A DNA stretch of 64,000 bases from Pelagibacterales bacterium MED-G40. Its GTDB lineage: Bacteria; Pseudomonadota; Alphaproteobacteria; Pelagibacterales; Pelagibacteraceae. Below are positions 41,990-53,922 of this stretch, piece by piece. A model generated the notes under the pieces. It was not told the origin of the DNA. It saw only the letters and a program-made list of their open reading frames with translations, and searched no databases. The position numbers were made by a program, and so were the translations under genes. The stretch covers positions 124,001-188,000 of the forward strand of contig NTJN01000001.1 of assembly GCA_002457515.1 (NCBI GenBank), written 5' to 3'. Every line of letters starts with the position of its first letter. Position 1 is the stretch's first letter.

Positions 41990-42694
41990 ATGTGGAAAGC
42001 GAGAATATTTACATTATATCCAGAAATATTTCCAGGCGCTCTTACCAAAGGGATTTATGGTAAAGCGTTAGAAAAAAAAATTTGGAATTTAGATTTGGTA
42101 AATATAAGAGACTCTGCAGAAGACAAACATAAAACTGTAGATGACACACCTTTTGGAGGAGGAAGTGGTATGCTTTTAAAAGCTGACGTACTAGGAAAAT
42201 CTATTGATAAAAATGTGCAGCAAGGTGAAAGAATTTTTTATCTGTCGCCAAAAGGAAAAAAATTTGATCAAAAGTTTGCAAAAGAATTATCAAAAGAAAA
42301 AACTATTAATTTAATTTGTGGTCATTTTGAAGGTGTGGATGATCGTATTTTAAACACAAGAAAGATTGAAGAAATTAGTATTGGTGATTATATTTTGTCT
42401 GGCGGTGAGTCAGCGGCTTTTGTAGTTATCGATAGCATACTTAGACTTTTACCTGGAGTAATAGGAAACGTCACTTCAAACAAAGAAGAAAGTTTTGAAA
42501 ATGGATTGTTAGAGTATCCTCAATATACCAAACCTCAACTTTGGGAGAAAAAAAGTGTTCCTGATGTTCTATTATCAGGAGATCACGCTAAAATTAAAAG
42601 CTGGCGTTTATCTCAATCAGAGGCTATAACACGTCGCCAGAGACCAGATTTGTGGAAAAAACACATTAAAAAAAATAAAAATGAAAAACATTGA
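41990..42694 (+). CDS. trmD: tRNA (guanine37-N1)-methyltransferase TrmD
   Basis: Methylates G37 of tRNAs to prevent +1 frameshifting. The 234 residues show [13 protein letters not shown] (5-17), the GGGSGMLLK loop (about 56-64), the SAM-knot segment [12 protein letters not shown] (105-116) and [10 protein letters not shown] (about 130-139), all TrmD hallmarks of the SPOUT fold. Ends within rplS by 14 bases. Expected in this operon position. Confidence 0.96.
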   Translation: MWKARIFTLYPEIFPGALTKGIYGKALEKKIWNLDLVNIRDSAEDKHKTVDDTPFGGGSGMLLKADVLGKSIDKNVQQGERIFYLSPKGKKFDQKFAKELSKEKTINLICGHFEGVDDRILNTRKIEEISIGDYILSGGESAAFVVIDSILRLLPGVIGNVTSNKEESFENGLLEYPQYTKPQLWEKKSVPDVLLSGDHAKIKSWRLSQSEAITRRQRPDLWKKHIKKNKNEKH

Positions 42695-43193
42695 AGACAT
42701 AAACAGAGAAGCAGTAAAAAAAATTACCTCTAATAAAAAAATTACTAATTTTGCGCCAGGAGATACAATTAAAGTTGGGGTTAAAATAGTTGAGGGCAAA
42801 AGGGAAAGAATTCAATTTTTTGAGGGAGTTTGTATTGCTAAAAAAAATAGAGACATAAATTCCTCTTTTACTGTTAGAAAAATATCCTTCGGTGAAGGTG
42901 TAGAAAGAACTTTTGCATTGTATAGTCCAATTGTAGACTCAGTAAAAGTTATAAGATCTGGGAATGTTAGAAGAGCTAAATTATACTATTTAAGAACTAG
43001 ACAAGGGAAATCTGCAAGAATAGCAGAAAAAATTAAAAAAAAAATTGGAGTGGATGTTTCTGTTGAGCCAGAAGAACCAAAAGCTAAACCTGACACAGTT
43101 TCTGTAAAAGAAGAGGTTAAAGTTGTGGAAACAAAAAAAGAGACACCAAAAGTCGAAACTAAAGCAGAGAAGCCTACTGGCAAAAAAAAATAA
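42681..43193 (+). CDS. rplS: 50S ribosomal protein L19 with charged C-terminal tail
   Basis: Residues 1 to about 118 are a standard L19 ([43 protein letters not shown]), which sits at the subunit interface. The usual length is about 115-130; here a further about 50 residues of Glu/Lys/Val/Pro follow ([18 protein letters not shown] and KPTGKKK at the end). The tail is similar in style to the S16 tail three genes upstream but not repetitive at the DNA level. Five bases before leuC. Confidence 0.96.
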   Translation: MKNIEDINREAVKKITSNKKITNFAPGDTIKVGVKIVEGKRERIQFFEGVCIAKKNRDINSSFTVRKISFGEGVERTFALYSPIVDSVKVIRSGNVRRAKLYYLRTRQGKSARIAEKIKKKIGVDVSVEPEEPKAKPDTVSVKEEVKVVETKKETPKVETKAEKPTGKKK

Positions 43194-43198
43194 TTTAA

Positions 43199-44599
43199 AT
43201 GTCTAAAACGCTATACGATAAGATATGGGAAAACCATCTTGTTCACGAACAAAAAGAAGGAACATCATTAATTTATGTAGATCGTCACTTAGTTCATGAA
43301 GTCACAAGCCCCCAAGCTTTTGAAGGATTGAGGTTACAAAAAAGAAAATTAAGAAGGCCTGACTTTACACTTGCAGTCTCAGACCACAATGTTCCAACAA
43401 CTGACAGATCTAAAGGAATTGATGATGAAGAGTCTAGAATTCAAGTAGAAACTTTAAGAAAAAATTGTAAAGAATTCGGAGTAGAGCTTTTCGATGTAAA
43501 TGATAAAAGACAAGGTATCGTTCACGTAATTGGACCTGAACAGGGTTTTACTCAACCAGGTGCAGTTATAGTTTGTGGAGATAGTCATACTGCTACTCAT
43601 GGAGCATTTGGTGCGCTAGCTTTTGGAATCGGAACTTCAGAAGTGGAACACGTTTTAGCCACACAGACTCTCATTCAAAAAAAAACTAAAAACTTAAGAA
43701 TAAATGTTAATGGTACATTACCCAAAGGAGTAACTGCTAAAGACGTAATTTTAAAAATTATTGGAACGATTGGTACCGCAGGTGGTACCGGCTATGTTGT
43801 TGAATACGCAGGAAGCGTTATAAGTAATTTGAGTATGGAAGAAAGAATGACGATTTGTAATATGACTATCGAAGCCGGAGCAAGAGCAGGATTGATAGCA
43901 CCCGATCAAAAAACTTTTGATTACTTAAAAGGTAGAACTATGTCTCCTAAAGGTGAAAATTGGGATAAAGCAGTTAAATTTTGGAAAACCTTGTACTCAG
44001 ATAAAAATTGTACTTTTGATAAAGAGATTGACGTTCAAGGCGAAGATATAGAACCATTAGTAACCTGGGGCACCTCTCCTCAAGACGTTTCACCTGTTAC
44101 TGGTTTAGTACCAGATCCTGAAAAAGAAAAGAATGAAGATAGAAAAATGGCAATGAAAAGATCTCTCGAATATATGGGTTTGAAAGCCAATACAAAAATT
44201 TCAGATATTAAAATTGATAAAATTTTTATTGGAAGCTGCACTAATGGAAGAATAGAGGACCTTAGAGTTGCTGCTGATCTTCTTAAAGGAAAAAAAATTG
44301 CAAAAAATATAAGTGCTATGGTAGTGCCTGGATCAGGACTTGTTAAACAACAAGCAGAAAAAGAGGGACTAGATAAAATATTTAAAGAAGCAGGCTTTGA
44401 GTGGAGAGAGCCAGGATGCTCAATGTGTCTAGGAATGAATCCTGATCAACTTAAACCAAAAGAAAGATGTGCGTCTACTTCCAATAGGAACTTCGAGGGA
44501 AGACAAGGTAGGGGCGGCAGAACGCATTTAGTGAGTCCTGGGATGGCTATTGCAGCAGCAATCAATGGGCATCTTTCTGATGTAAGAGAGATAAAATAA
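43199..44599 (+). CDS. leuC: 3-isopropylmalate dehydratase large subunit
   Basis: With LeuD isomerises 2- to 3-isopropylmalate in leucine synthesis. The 466 residues include [14 protein letters not shown] (about 122-135), the cluster Cys in [12 protein letters not shown] and the paired Cys in [11 protein letters not shown], giving three 4Fe-4S ligands. Normal length. Shares one base with leuD (TAATG). Confidence 0.96.
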   Translation: MSKTLYDKIWENHLVHEQKEGTSLIYVDRHLVHEVTSPQAFEGLRLQKRKLRRPDFTLAVSDHNVPTTDRSKGIDDEESRIQVETLRKNCKEFGVELFDVNDKRQGIVHVIGPEQGFTQPGAVIVCGDSHTATHGAFGALAFGIGTSEVEHVLATQTLIQKKTKNLRINVNGTLPKGVTAKDVILKIIGTIGTAGGTGYVVEYAGSVISNLSMEERMTICNMTIEAGARAGLIAPDQKTFDYLKGRTMSPKGENWDKAVKFWKTLYSDKNCTFDKEIDVQGEDIEPLVTWGTSPQDVSPVTGLVPDPEKEKNEDRKMAMKRSLEYMGLKANTKISDIKIDKIFIGSCTNGRIEDLRVAADLLKGKKIAKNISAMVVPGSGLVKQQAEKEGLDKIFKEAGFEWREPGCSMCLGMNPDQLKPKERCASTSNRNFEGRQGRGGRTHLVSPGMAIAAAINGHLSDVREIK

Positions 44600-45207
44600 T
44601 GGAAAAGTTTACTGATTTAAAATCTATACCTTCTTATTTATCGCTACAAAATATTGATACAGATATGATAATACCTAAACAATTTTTGAAAACTATAAAA
44701 AGAACAGGACTAGGAAAAAGTTTATTTTATGAAATGAGATACGATGAAAATGGCAAAGCAATAAAAGACTTTATTTTAAATAAAGAACCATACAATAAGT
44801 CTAGAATTTTAATATCTGGTAAAAATTTTGGATGTGGTTCGTCAAGAGAACATGCTCCTTGGGCTTTATTAGATTTTGGAATTAAATGCGTAATTAGTTC
44901 TAGTTTTGCGGACATATTTTATAATAATTGCTTCAAGAATGGCATATTGCCAATTAAAATTGATGAGCAAAAAGTTTTAAAATTATCAGAGTATTCTAAA
45001 AGAAAAAAAGAGATAGAAATCAATTTAGAAAAACAAGAAATTAAATCTGGAAATGAAATCAATAAATTTGAAATTGACTCTTTCAAAAAGAAATGTTTGT
45101 TGGAAGGTTTAGATGATATTGCTTTATCAATGGAGAAATTAAGCAAGATAAATGATTTTGAAAAAAATTTAATATCAGAAAAACCATGGATTATAAATAA
45201 TGCCTAA
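44599..45207 (+). CDS. leuD: 3-isopropylmalate dehydratase small subunit
   Basis: 202 residues, the swivel domain partner of Leu[15 protein letters not shown] (19-32) and the [17 protein letters not shown] segment (73-89) are diagnostic. Overlaps leuB by eight bases, keeping leuCDB as a translationally linked unit. leuA is not in the window. Confidence 0.96.
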   Translation: MEKFTDLKSIPSYLSLQNIDTDMIIPKQFLKTIKRTGLGKSLFYEMRYDENGKAIKDFILNKEPYNKSRILISGKNFGCGSSREHAPWALLDFGIKCVISSSFADIFYNNCFKNGILPIKIDEQKVLKLSEYSKRKKEIEINLEKQEIKSGNEINKFEIDSFKKKCLLEGLDDIALSMEKLSKINDFEKNLISEKPWIINNA

Positions 45208-46303
45208 CAAAAGTAGAAAAATTTTGCTTTTACCAGGAGATGGTATAGGTCCAGAAGTAGTTAGAGAAGTTAAAAAAATACTTGAATGGTTTAACAAAAA
45301 TAAATCATTAGATTTTAAATTTGAAGAGGAATTAATTGGCGGAGCGTCTATTGATAAAAATAAAATTCCAATTACTGATGAAGTTTTTTATAAATCTTTA
45401 GAGTCAGATGCGGTAATTCTAGGTGCTTGTGGCGGCCCTAAGTGGGATAATTTAGAGTTCTCAAAAAAACCAGAAAGAGCTCTTTTAAAATTAAGAAAAG
45501 AATTAAAATTATTTGCAAATCTAAGGCCCGCGATTTGTTTTAAGCAGTTAGTCGACTCCTCTACCTTAAAACCAGAGGTAGTTTCAGGCTTGGATATAAT
45601 GATTGTTAGAGAGTTAACAGGTGGGATATATTTTGGCGAGCCTAGGGGTATACAGCCTATTAAAAACAATGAGAGAAAAGGAATAAACACTCACACTTAT
45701 ACAACAAGTGAAATACACAGAATAGCCAGAGTCGCTTTTGATTTAGCAAAAAAAAGGAACAACAAAGTTACCTCTTGTGAAAAATCAAATGTAATGGAAG
45801 CTGGAGTTTTGTGGAGAGAAGAGGTTCAAGCGTTAAAAGATAAAGAGTTTAAGAAGATCGAGTTAAATCATATGTTAGCAGATAATTGCGCAATGCAGCT
45901 TCTTAGAAATCCTAAACAATTTGATGTCATATTAGCTGACAACCTTTTTGGAGATATGCTCTCAGATGAGGCTGCAATGTTAACTGGCTCACTAGGTCTG
46001 TTACCATCCGCCTCTTTAGGTGAAAAGGACAAAGATGGAAAAATTAGATCATTATATGAACCTGTTCATGGCTCTGCTCCTGATATAACTGGGAAAAATA
46101 TAGCTAACCCTATTGCAACAATATTAAGCTTATCAATGGCTTTAAGATATTCTTTAGACCTCATCAAAGAAGCTGATTTAATCGATTCAGCTGTGCAAAA
46201 AGTACTAGACGATGGTTTAAGAACAAAAGATATAATATCACCAGGCAAAAAAGAAATCTCCACAACTGATATGGGTGATGCAATTATTTCAAAATTGAAA
46301 TAA
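45200..46303 (+). CDS. leuB: 3-isopropylmalate dehydrogenase
   Basis: NAD-dependent oxidative decarboxylation to the leucine 2-oxoacid. The 367-residue protein shows [12 protein letters not shown] (10-21), [14 protein letters not shown] (about 146-159), the metal-binding [14 protein letters not shown] and the adenosine site [10 protein letters not shown]. Complete, with a ten-base gap to asd. Confidence 0.96.
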   Translation: MPNKSRKILLLPGDGIGPEVVREVKKILEWFNKNKSLDFKFEEELIGGASIDKNKIPITDEVFYKSLESDAVILGACGGPKWDNLEFSKKPERALLKLRKELKLFANLRPAICFKQLVDSSTLKPEVVSGLDIMIVRELTGGIYFGEPRGIQPIKNNERKGINTHTYTTSEIHRIARVAFDLAKKRNNKVTSCEKSNVMEAGVLWREEVQALKDKEFKKIELNHMLADNCAMQLLRNPKQFDVILADNLFGDMLSDEAAMLTGSLGLLPSASLGEKDKDGKIRSLYEPVHGSAPDITGKNIANPIATILSLSMALRYSLDLIKEADLIDSAVQKVLDDGLRTKDIISPGKKEISTTDMGDAIISKLK

Positions 46304-46312
46304 AAGGGTATT

Positions 46313-47302
46313 ATGAATTTAGCGATAATAGGAGCCACAGGCAATGTGGGAAGAAAAATAATAGAAATACTTGAAAAGTCAAAAATTAAAATTGATGAAT
46401 TATTTTTAATTGCGTCTGAAAAAAGTGCTGGAAAAAAGTTAAAATTTAAAAACAAAGAAATACAGGTTACGGTTCTAGAGGAATATGATTTTTCAAGTGC
46501 TGAGATAACTATTTTTGCTGCGGGAAAAAATGTTGCACAAGACTGGATACCAATCGCATCTAATCAAACTATAATAATCGACAACTCTAGTTGTTTTAGA
46601 ATGGACAATAATGTTCCTTTAGTTGTTCCAGAGGTGAATCCAGAGGCTTTAAAATCCCATGAAAATATAATTTCAAATCCTAATTGTTCTACAATACAGT
46701 TAGTTTTAGTTTTAAAACCTTTACATAAACTTTATAAAATTAAAAGAGTTATAGTTTCAACATATCAAGCAGTTTCTGGAGCGGGAAAAGATTCAATGGA
46801 TGAACTATTTACTCAAACAAGAGAGTATTTAGACAATAAAAAAATTGAGTCTAAAAATTTTACAAAACAAATCGCTTTCAACCTAATTCCTCACATCGAT
46901 ACATTTGTTGAAGACGGATACACAAAAGAAGAATGGAAAATGGAAAATGAAACAAAAAAAATATTAGATAAAGAAATTAATTTAACTGCTACTTGTGTAA
47001 GAGTGCCAGTGAAAACTTCGCATTCAGAATCAGTAAATATTGAGTTTGAGAATGATTATGACTTAAAACAAATTAAAGAAATATTAGGTAAAGCTCCAGG
47101 GTGTAAAGTAATAGATGAGCATAAGGACGCTGGATATATAACTCCATTTGAAGCGGAAGGAGACAATTTTACTTACATTTCAAGAATTAGAAAGGATAAT
47201 TCAAATAAAAAAGCTATAAATTTATGGGTAGTTTCTGATAATCTACTTAAGGGAGCGGCTTTAAATACTGTTCAAATTTTAGAAACATTGATTAAAAAGT
47301 AA
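46313..47302 (+). CDS. asd: Aspartate-semialdehyde dehydrogenase
   Basis: Reduces aspartyl phosphate to the semialdehyde for lysine, threonine and methionine. The 329 residues show IGATGNVGRKI (6-16), NSSCFRM (about 91-97), catalytic Cys125 in SNPNCSTIQ, and the conserved His in PVKTSHSES. Product feeds diaminopimelate synthesis, whose late enzyme dapF is also in this window. Ten bases before sdhC. Confidence 0.95.
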   Translation: MNLAIIGATGNVGRKIIEILEKSKIKIDELFLIASEKSAGKKLKFKNKEIQVTVLEEYDFSSAEITIFAAGKNVAQDWIPIASNQTIIIDNSSCFRMDNNVPLVVPEVNPEALKSHENIISNPNCSTIQLVLVLKPLHKLYKIKRVIVSTYQAVSGAGKDSMDELFTQTREYLDNKKIESKNFTKQIAFNLIPHIDTFVEDGYTKEEWKMENETKKILDKEINLTATCVRVPVKTSHSESVNIEFENDYDLKQIKEILGKAPGCKVIDEHKDAGYITPFEAEGDNFTYISRIRKDNSNKKAINLWVVSDNLLKGAALNTVQILETLIKK

Positions 47303-47311
47303 AACTATATA

Positions 47312-47710
47312 ATGAAAGAAGAAAAGCAATATGAGAATAATCCTTTAACACCTCATCTACAAATCTATAAATGGAATATATCTTCTTTGCTTTCAATCAC
47401 TCATAGAATTATCACTGTAGTCAATTTATTTGCCATAACATTAATTTGTTTTTGGATAATCTCATTATACTTTGGTCCAGCTAATTATGAGGTAACACAA
47501 TTATTTTTAAAATCGTTTTTTGGAAAATTTTTTATTATATCATTATGCTGGTCTTTTAGTTTTCATGTTTTAAATGAGATCAGACATTTAGCCTGGGATT
47601 TAGGTTACGGCTTTGACCTTAAAGTTTCAAAAATTACTGGACTAATTACTATTCTTGGATCTTTTATTTTAACAGCGCTTATTTATTTAATTGGAAAGAA
47701 TTTATTATAA
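47312..47710 (+). CDS. sdhC: Succinate dehydrogenase cytochrome b556 subunit SdhC
   Basis: A 132-residue inner-membrane anchor with three helices. NPLTPHLQIYKWNISSLLSITHRI (9-32) is the SdhC quinone-site signature and HVLNEIRHLAWDLG near 88-101 supplies the haem-ligand His. Binds quinone and haem b with SdhD. One base from sdhD if ATG 47712 is used. Confidence 0.94.
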   Translation: MKEEKQYENNPLTPHLQIYKWNISSLLSITHRIITVVNLFAITLICFWIISLYFGPANYEVTQLFLKSFFGKFFIISLCWSFSFHVLNEIRHLAWDLGYGFDLKVSKITGLITILGSFILTALIYLIGKNLL

Positions 47711-47711
47711 G

Positions 47712-48041
47712 ATGCATATTTCTACAAAAAAATGGTTATTTCAAAAGTATAGCTCAGCTATCTTATTACCTTTAATGATTTGGTTCATTATAAACTTAGT
47801 TTCGATATTTCAATCTGATTATTCTAGTTTAATAGCATTTATTACAGCCCAGCCATCTAGCTTGTTGCTCTCTACATTTCTCATTATTGCCTTTTTTTTC
47901 TCATCATTGACTGTAAGTGAGATATTTGAGGATTATATACATAATGAAAAAATAAAAAATGTCGCAAACAAATTACTATTTATCTTTGGTATAATAATGC
48001 CATTGATTACGATTATAACGATATTTAATTTGGAAATATGA
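47712..48041 (+). CDS. sdhD: Succinate dehydrogenase membrane anchor SdhD
   Basis: A 109-residue three-helix membrane protein. The family is weakly conserved; [19 protein letters not shown] near the N-terminus, the [14 protein letters not shown] segment with a conserved His and Tyr-bearing loop, and position between sdhC and sdhA identify it. ATG 47712 was chosen over the upstream ATG at 47691, which lies inside sdhC. Overlaps sdhA by four bases. Confidence 0.9.
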   Translation: MHISTKKWLFQKYSSAILLPLMIWFIINLVSIFQSDYSSLIAFITAQPSSLLLSTFLIIAFFFSSLTVSEIFEDYIHNEKIKNVANKLLFIFGIIMPLITIITIFNLEI

Positions 48042-49813
48042 AAAGTTACAAAATTATAGATCACGAATATGATGTAGTAGTTCTAGGTGCAGGAGGATCT
48101 GGTCTTAGAGCTGCGGTAGGATTATCAGAAGCAGGTTTGAAGACCGCATGTATTTCAAAAGTATTTCCAACTCGAAGTCACACTTCAGCTGCCCAAGGTG
48201 GAATATCTGCAGCTTTAGGAAACATGGGCGAAGATGACTGGAGATGGCACATGTATGATACAGTTAAGGGATCAGATTGGTTGGGAGATCAAGACGCGAT
48301 AGAATATCTATGCAAAGAAGCTCCTAGAGCTGTAATAGAACTTGAAAAATATGGCGTTCCATTTAGCAGGACTAAAGACGGTAAAATATATCAAAGACCA
48401 TTCGGGGGTATGACAAAAAATTATGGCAACGGAACAGTTCAAAGAACTTGTGCTGCAGCTGATAGAACTGGTCATGCTATTTTACACACTCTTTACGGAC
48501 AAGCTTTAAAACATAACACTGAATTTTTTATAGAATATTTTGCTTTAGATTTAATAATGAAAAATGGAGAATGCAAAGGGTTAATAGCATGGAATTTAAA
48601 TGATGGAACAATACACAGGTTTAGATCTCACATAACAATAATTGCAACTGGTGGCTATGGAAAAATTTATTATTCAGCAACATCTGCTCATACTTGCACT
48701 GGCGATGGGAATGCTATGGTTTTAAGGGCAGGACTTCCTTTACAAGATATGGAATTTGTTCAATTTCATCCTACTGGAATTTATGGTGTAGGATGTTTAA
48801 TATCAGAAGGTGTTAGAGGAGAAGGGGGATTTCTATTAAATTCAAGAGGTGAAAGATTTATGGAAAGGTATGCCCCAACAGCAAAAGATCTAGCGTCAAG
48901 AGATGTGGTTAGTAGATCGATAGCAATAGAAATAAATGAAGGCAGAGGTGTAGGCAAAGAAAAAGATCATGTCCATCTGCACTTAGATCATTTAGATCAA
49001 AAAGTAATTGATGAGAGGCTTCCTGGTATTGCTGAGTCAGCAAAAACTTTTTCTGGTGTTGATGTTACTAAAGATCCAATACCAGTAGTGCCTACAGTGC
49101 ATTATAATATGGGAGGAATACCAACAAATTATAGAGCTGAAGTACTTACGCTCAATGGATCAGAACAAACTGTTCCTGGTTTAATGGCTATAGGTGAAGC
49201 TGCGTGTGTATCTGTTCATGGAGCCAATAGGTTAGGCTCTAATTCATTAATAGACTTAGTTGTTTTTGGGAAAGCTGCAGCAAAAAGGGCAGCCGAATTA
49301 GTAAAACCAGGCAAACCTCACTCAGAAATTGATAGTACAGAGACAGATAGATGTTTAGATAGATTTGATAAAATTAGAAACTCTAAAGGAAAAACTAAAA
49401 CCTCTGAACTAAGGTTATCTATGCAAAAGACAATGCAAAGTAAGTGTGCTGTTTTTAGAACAGAAAAGACCTTAAAAGAGGGGGTGAAAGCAATAAGAGA
49501 ACCTTTTGCTGGAATGGAGGATTTATCTATTAAAGATCAATCACTTCTCTTTAATACCGATTTAGTTGAAACTTTAGAATTTGATAATCTTATACGTCAA
49601 GCCATGACTACAATGGACTCTGCCTATCACAGAAAAGAAAGTAGAGGAGCTCATGCTAGAGAAGATTTTTCTAAAAGAGATGATAAAAACTTCATGAAAC
49701 ACACTTTAGCGTGGCAAACGGGTGAAGAAATTAAGGTAAAATACAGGGATGTACACTCAAGAACCTTGACTAATGACGTTCAATACTTCCCACCTAAAGA
49801 AAGAGTATATTAA
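48038..49813 (+). CDS. sdhA: Succinate dehydrogenase flavoprotein subunit
   Basis: A 591-residue FAD protein oxidising succinate to fumarate on the cytoplasmic face. [13 protein letters not shown] (17-29) is the dinucleotide fold; covalent FAD attachment is at His48 in [12 protein letters not shown]; the active-site HPTGIYG (about 243-249) and [16 protein letters not shown] follow. Normal length. Shares one base with sdhB. Confidence 0.97.
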   Translation: MKSYKIIDHEYDVVVLGAGGSGLRAAVGLSEAGLKTACISKVFPTRSHTSAAQGGISAALGNMGEDDWRWHMYDTVKGSDWLGDQDAIEYLCKEAPRAVIELEKYGVPFSRTKDGKIYQRPFGGMTKNYGNGTVQRTCAAADRTGHAILHTLYGQALKHNTEFFIEYFALDLIMKNGECKGLIAWNLNDGTIHRFRSHITIIATGGYGKIYYSATSAHTCTGDGNAMVLRAGLPLQDMEFVQFHPTGIYGVGCLISEGVRGEGGFLLNSRGERFMERYAPTAKDLASRDVVSRSIAIEINEGRGVGKEKDHVHLHLDHLDQKVIDERLPGIAESAKTFSGVDVTKDPIPVVPTVHYNMGGIPTNYRAEVLTLNGSEQTVPGLMAIGEAACVSVHGANRLGSNSLIDLVVFGKAAAKRAAELVKPGKPHSEIDSTETDRCLDRFDKIRNSKGKTKTSELRLSMQKTMQSKCAVFRTEKTLKEGVKAIREPFAGMEDLSIKDQSLLFNTDLVETLEFDNLIRQAMTTMDSAYHRKESRGAHAREDFSKRDDKNFMKHTLAWQTGEEIKVKYRDVHSRTLTNDVQYFPPKERVY

Positions 49814-50589
49814 TGTCACAGTTTAGCTTACCAAAAAATTCAAAAATTTTAAAAGGCGATTATTACGAAGACAAAACAGGATCAACAAATATTAAGAACA
49901 TTAATGTTTATAGATGGAATCCAGATGATGGTAAAAATCCAAGGATTGATACTTTTGAAGTTGATATGAATAATTGCGGTCCAAAAGTTCTAGATATTCT
50001 TTTCAAAATTAAAAATGAATTTGACTCTTCTTTGACCTTTAGAAGATCGTGTGCTCATGGCGTGTGTGGTTCTTGCGCGATGAATGTTGATGGTGTAAAT
50101 ACTTTATCTTGTATAAAATCCCATTCTGACATTAACGGAGAAATTAATATTTATCCTCTACCCCATCTAAAGGTTGTTAAGGATTTAATTGGGGATCTTA
50201 GCAATCTTTATAAACAGTATGAGTCAATTCAACCGTGGCTCAAAACATCAAAAACAAATTTAGAAAAAGAGGAAATCTTACAATCTGAAAAGGACAGATC
50301 AAAACTTGATGGATATTACGAATGTATCCTTTGTGCATGCTGTTCAACTTCTTGTCCTAGTTACTGGTGGAATGGTGAAAAATATCTAGGTCCTGCAGTT
50401 CTTTTACAGGCCTATAGATGGATAGCGGATAGTAGGGATGAAGAAAAAAAAGAAAGATTAAAAAAAGTTGCAGATGAATTTAAACTATATAGATGTCATA
50501 CAATTATGAACTGTGCTAATTCTTGCCCAAAAGGTCTAAATCCAGCAAAAGCTATCGGGTCTATAAAAAAAATGCTTGCAACGAGTTAA
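49813..50589 (+). CDS. sdhB: Succinate dehydrogenase iron-sulfur subunit
   Basis: 258 residues carrying the three clusters: 2Fe-2S in [15 protein letters not shown] with a later LSC, 4Fe-4S in [16 protein letters not shown], and 3Fe-4S in [17 protein letters not shown]. All expected cysteines are visible. Transfers electrons from SdhA to quinone at SdhC/D. 23 bases before mmsA. Confidence 0.97.
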   Translation: MSQFSLPKNSKILKGDYYEDKTGSTNIKNINVYRWNPDDGKNPRIDTFEVDMNNCGPKVLDILFKIKNEFDSSLTFRRSCAHGVCGSCAMNVDGVNTLSCIKSHSDINGEINIYPLPHLKVVKDLIGDLSNLYKQYESIQPWLKTSKTNLEKEEILQSEKDRSKLDGYYECILCACCSTSCPSYWWNGEKYLGPAVLLQAYRWIADSRDEEKKERLKKVADEFKLYRCHTIMNCANSCPKGLNPAKAIGSIKKMLATS

Positions 50590-50612
50590 AAGCTTATTTA
50601 TTCAATTAAGAT

Positions 50613-52106
50613 ATGGATTTAATTGAACACTTTGTAAATGGAAAAAAATTCTCTGGAGACTCTAAAAAAACTGGAAAAGTTTTTAATCCTGCCACTGGCG
50701 AGCAAAGTGCAGAAGTAAAGTTAGCTTCTTCAGCTGACTTAAATAAAGCAGTAGAAAACTCAGTTAATGCCCTTGAGTCATGGTCTAACAAACCTCCTCT
50801 TCAAAGAGCTAGAGTAATGTTTAAATTTAAAGAGCTGATTGAAAAAAATTTTGATGAATTAACCAAGATAATAGTATCAGAACATGGAAAGGTATATGAG
50901 GATGCGAAGGGATCATTAACTAGAGGATTAGAGATAGTTGAGTATGCCTGTGGAATACCTCAAATGCTTAAAGGAGAATTTACTGAGAATGTCGGAACTA
51001 ATGTGGATAGTTGGTCTGTTAGGCAACCATTAGGAGTTTGTGCTGGAATAACTCCTTTTAATTTTCCTGCTATGGTTCCAATGTGGATGTTTCCAATGGC
51101 GATAGCATGTGGGAACACTTTCATTCTAAAACCTTCAGAGAAAGATCCTTCATGCTCAATAAGATTGGCAGAATTATTTCTTGAAGCCGGATTGCCTGAG
51201 GGAGTATTTAATGTCATTAACGGAGGAAAAGAGGCAGTTGATGCTATAATAAATAACAAAAATATATCAGCAGTAAGTTTTGTAGGCTCTACTCCTATCG
51301 CCAAATACATATATGAGAATTGTGCAAAAAATGAAAAAAGAGTTCAAGCACTCGGAGGAGCTAAAAATCACTGTGTTGTTATGCCAGATTGCGATCTAGA
51401 TCAAGCAGTTAATGGTCTAATGGGCGCTGCTTATGGTTCAGCTGGTGAAAGATGTATGGCTCAATCTGTTGTAGTTGCCGTTGGTAATATTGCTGATTCT
51501 CTTGTAAAAAAACTTGCAAAAAAAGTTGAAATTTTAAAAATTGGACCTGGGTTAGATAAGAAATCTGAGATGGGTCCTCTGATTACAAAAGAACATTTAG
51601 ATAAAGTCAAAAACTATGTTGATATAGGGGTTAAAGAAGGGGCCAAGCTGATTGTTGATGGAAGAAAATTGAATTTACAAGGTTTTGATAAAGGATTTTT
51701 TATGGGCGGTTGTTTATTTGATCATGTAAAAAAAAGTATGAAAATTTACAAAGAGGAAATATTTGGCCCAGTATTATCAGTCGTTAGAGTGAAAAATTTT
51801 GATGAAGCTCTTAAATTAGTTAATGACCATGAGTTTGGAAACGGTGTAAGTATTTTTACTAGAGACGGAGATACTAGTAGGACATTTTCAAATAAAGCAA
51901 AAATTGGTATGGTTGGTATAAATATACCAATACCAGTACCAGTAGCTTTCCATAGTTTTGGAGGATGGAAAAGATCTTTATTTGGTGATCAACATATGCA
52001 TGGGCCAGAAGGCGTAAGATTTTATACAAAACTAAAAACAATTACTTCAAGATGGCCTTCAGGTTTGAGATCTGATCCAGAATTTACAATGCCTACTATG
52101 AAATAA
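50613..52106 (+). CDS. mmsA: Methylmalonate-semialdehyde dehydrogenase (CoA-acylating)
   Basis: A 497-residue ALDH-superfamily enzyme converting methylmalonate or malonate semialdehyde to propionyl- or acetyl-CoA. The catalytic Cys281 lies in [11 protein letters not shown], the MmsA-type form, with [17 protein letters not shown] (144-160) characteristic of the subfamily. Its place between sdhB and mdh is unusual for a TCA operon but works for feeding valine, inositol or beta-alanine breakdown products into the cycle. One base before mdh. Confidence 0.93.
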   Translation: MDLIEHFVNGKKFSGDSKKTGKVFNPATGEQSAEVKLASSADLNKAVENSVNALESWSNKPPLQRARVMFKFKELIEKNFDELTKIIVSEHGKVYEDAKGSLTRGLEIVEYACGIPQMLKGEFTENVGTNVDSWSVRQPLGVCAGITPFNFPAMVPMWMFPMAIACGNTFILKPSEKDPSCSIRLAELFLEAGLPEGVFNVINGGKEAVDAIINNKNISAVSFVGSTPIAKYIYENCAKNEKRVQALGGAKNHCVVMPDCDLDQAVNGLMGAAYGSAGERCMAQSVVVAVGNIADSLVKKLAKKVEILKIGPGLDKKSEMGPLITKEHLDKVKNYVDIGVKEGAKLIVDGRKLNLQGFDKGFFMGGCLFDHVKKSMKIYKEEIFGPVLSVVRVKNFDEALKLVNDHEFGNGVSIFTRDGDTSRTFSNKAKIGMVGINIPIPVPVAFHSFGGWKRSLFGDQHMHGPEGVRFYTKLKTITSRWPSGLRSDPEFTMPTMK

Positions 52107-52107
52107 A

Positions 52108-53067
52108 ATGAAAAAAAAAATTACATTAATTGGTGCTGGACAAATAGGTGGTACATTAGCTCACTTAATTGCTTTAAAACAGTTAGGCGATGTTGTTCTT
52201 TTTGATATAGCCGAAGGAATAGCTAAAGGCAAAGCTCTAGATATAGCACAATCATCGCCAGTAGAGGGGTTCAATGTTAATATTTCTGGAACAAGCAATT
52301 ATGAAGATACAAAAAATTCCGATGTTATAATTATAACCGCTGGTATTCCTAGGAAACCCGGAATGTCTAGAGATGACCTTTTAGGAATTAATCTGAAAAT
52401 TATTAAACAAGTAGCCCTCGGAATTAAAAATACCTCACCTAATGCATTCGTAATTTGTATTACTAATCCGTTAGATGTTATCGTAATGGCTCTTCAAAAA
52501 TATTCAGGCTTACCTATAAATAAAGTAGTTGGCATGGCAGGAATCTTAGACTCATCAAGATTTATCTACTTTTTATCTCAAGAATTAAAACTTCCAACGA
52601 ACAAAATTAAATCACTGGTTCTTGGCGGACACGGAGATAGTATGGTTGCAATGATAAATCACACTTTTGTTGATGGTAAAAATCTAAAAGAACTAATAGA
52701 GGGTGGAGTAATTAAAAAAGAAAAATTAGACAGTATTGTAGAAAGAACCAAAAAAGGTGGAGCAGAAATTGTAAAATTTCTTGAAAAAGGCTCTGCATTT
52801 TATGCTCCTGCAGCATCCGGTGTTGAAATGGCAGAAAGTTATTTGAAAGATTTAAAAAAAGAACTACCTTGCGCTGCTTATCTAAATGGAGAATACGGTG
52901 TAAAAGACCTTTATGCAGGAGTTCCTGTAAAAATTGGTAAAGATGGCGTTGAGAAGGTAATTGAGATAAAGTTATCACAAGATGAAAAAAAACAGTTTGA
53001 TCACTCTATCAAAGCTGTTCAAGAATTATTCGATGCTGCAAAAAAAATTGATAGTTCATTAGTTTAA
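52108..53067 (+). CDS. mdh: Malate dehydrogenase
   Basis: A 319-residue NAD malate dehydrogenase of the LDH-like type used in alphaproteobacteria. [12 protein letters not shown] (9-20), substrate-specific [13 protein letters not shown] (80-92) with paired Arg, and catalytic His175 in GGHGDSM are visible. In many alphaproteobacteria mdh is followed directly by sucCD; here a 5.2 kb block intervenes. Confidence 0.95.
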   Translation: MKKKITLIGAGQIGGTLAHLIALKQLGDVVLFDIAEGIAKGKALDIAQSSPVEGFNVNISGTSNYEDTKNSDVIIITAGIPRKPGMSRDDLLGINLKIIKQVALGIKNTSPNAFVICITNPLDVIVMALQKYSGLPINKVVGMAGILDSSRFIYFLSQELKLPTNKIKSLVLGGHGDSMVAMINHTFVDGKNLKELIEGGVIKKEKLDSIVERTKKGGAEIVKFLEKGSAFYAPAASGVEMAESYLKDLKKELPCAAYLNGEYGVKDLYAGVPVKIGKDGVEKVIEIKLSQDEKKQFDHSIKAVQELFDAAKKIDSSLV

Positions 53068-53087
53068 AATAAGAATTAAAAGTTTTA

Positions 53088-53918
53088 ATGCTATTAGATT
53101 ATAAAAATCTTAGAAATAAATATTTAAAATATTTTGATAATGATGAACATTATTGTGATTTCGTTTTAGCCGATGTAGTTTTTGGCTTTTCAGAAATATA
53201 CTATTTTTTAAATAAAAATAATGTTTCTTCTGTTTTAGAAATCGGTTCAGGAACTGGCATTCTTTTAAATGAGTTAAAAGAAAATTTTCCAAATATCCAG
53301 TTCTCGGGCATTGATCCAAATATAAGTGGTTTTCATAATTTAAAAACAGTTATTAGCAAACTTAATAAAGATGGCTACAACATTAAAGTAGAAAGTACGG
53401 GTGTAGAAAAATACTCTAGTGACAAAAAATTTGATTTAATATTTTCAATCAACGTCTTCGAACATGTCGAGGATCAAGTTCAATATTTATTAAAAACTCA
53501 TCAGTTGTTGAACAAAAATGGCCTCAATATAATACTTTGTCCTAATTATGACTTTCCTTATGAGCCTCATTTTGTAATTCCAATTATTATAAATAAAAAG
53601 ATTACAAAATTTTTATTTAATTCTAAAATTAAAAATTTTGAAAAAAAAGAAAATGAACATGGTTTATGGGATGGATTAAGTTTTCTTGGAAGAAAAAAAA
53701 TTGAAAAAATTTTAAAAAAAAATAATTATAGCTACTTTTTAGATGACACTATTAAGGTTAGAATGCTAAATAGGCTTAATAGTGATAAGGCTTTTAAAAA
53801 AAGACAAGGTATTGCAGGTACGCTCGCTAAAATATCTAAGTTCTTTATGATTGATAAATTGGTTTTCAATTTACTTAGGGTTCCTTTCCCATATATGAAG
53901 CTAATAATAAAAAAATAG
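53088..53918 (+). CDS. SAM-dependent methyltransferase (class I)
   Basis: A 276-residue enzyme with motif I VLEIGSGTG (49-57), acidic motif II IDPN near 76-79 and FSINVFEHVED (about 120-130). A C-terminal hydrophobic/basic segment (about 245-276) may associate with the membrane. Substrate unknown; neighbours encode glycan-type membrane transferases, so a sugar or lipid-linked glycan is possible. First gene of the block between mdh and sucC, 20 bases after mdh. Confidence 0.85.
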   Translation: MLLDYKNLRNKYLKYFDNDEHYCDFVLADVVFGFSEIYYFLNKNNVSSVLEIGSGTGILLNELKENFPNIQFSGIDPNISGFHNLKTVISKLNKDGYNIKVESTGVEKYSSDKKFDLIFSINVFEHVEDQVQYLLKTHQLLNKNGLNIILCPNYDFPYEPHFVIPIIINKKITKFLFNSKIKNFEKKENEHGLWDGLSFLGRKKIEKILKKNNYSYFLDDTIKVRMLNRLNSDKAFKKRQGIAGTLAKISKFFMIDKLVFNLLRVPFPYMKLIIKK

Positions 53919-53922
53919 ATTT

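Noticed and set aside
41755-42063. Very basic 102-residue frame overlapping rpsP and trmD
   Set aside because: It is the +1 frame of the 42-bp repeats in rpsP, kept open because the unit is a multiple of three; rpsP is certain in the other frame.
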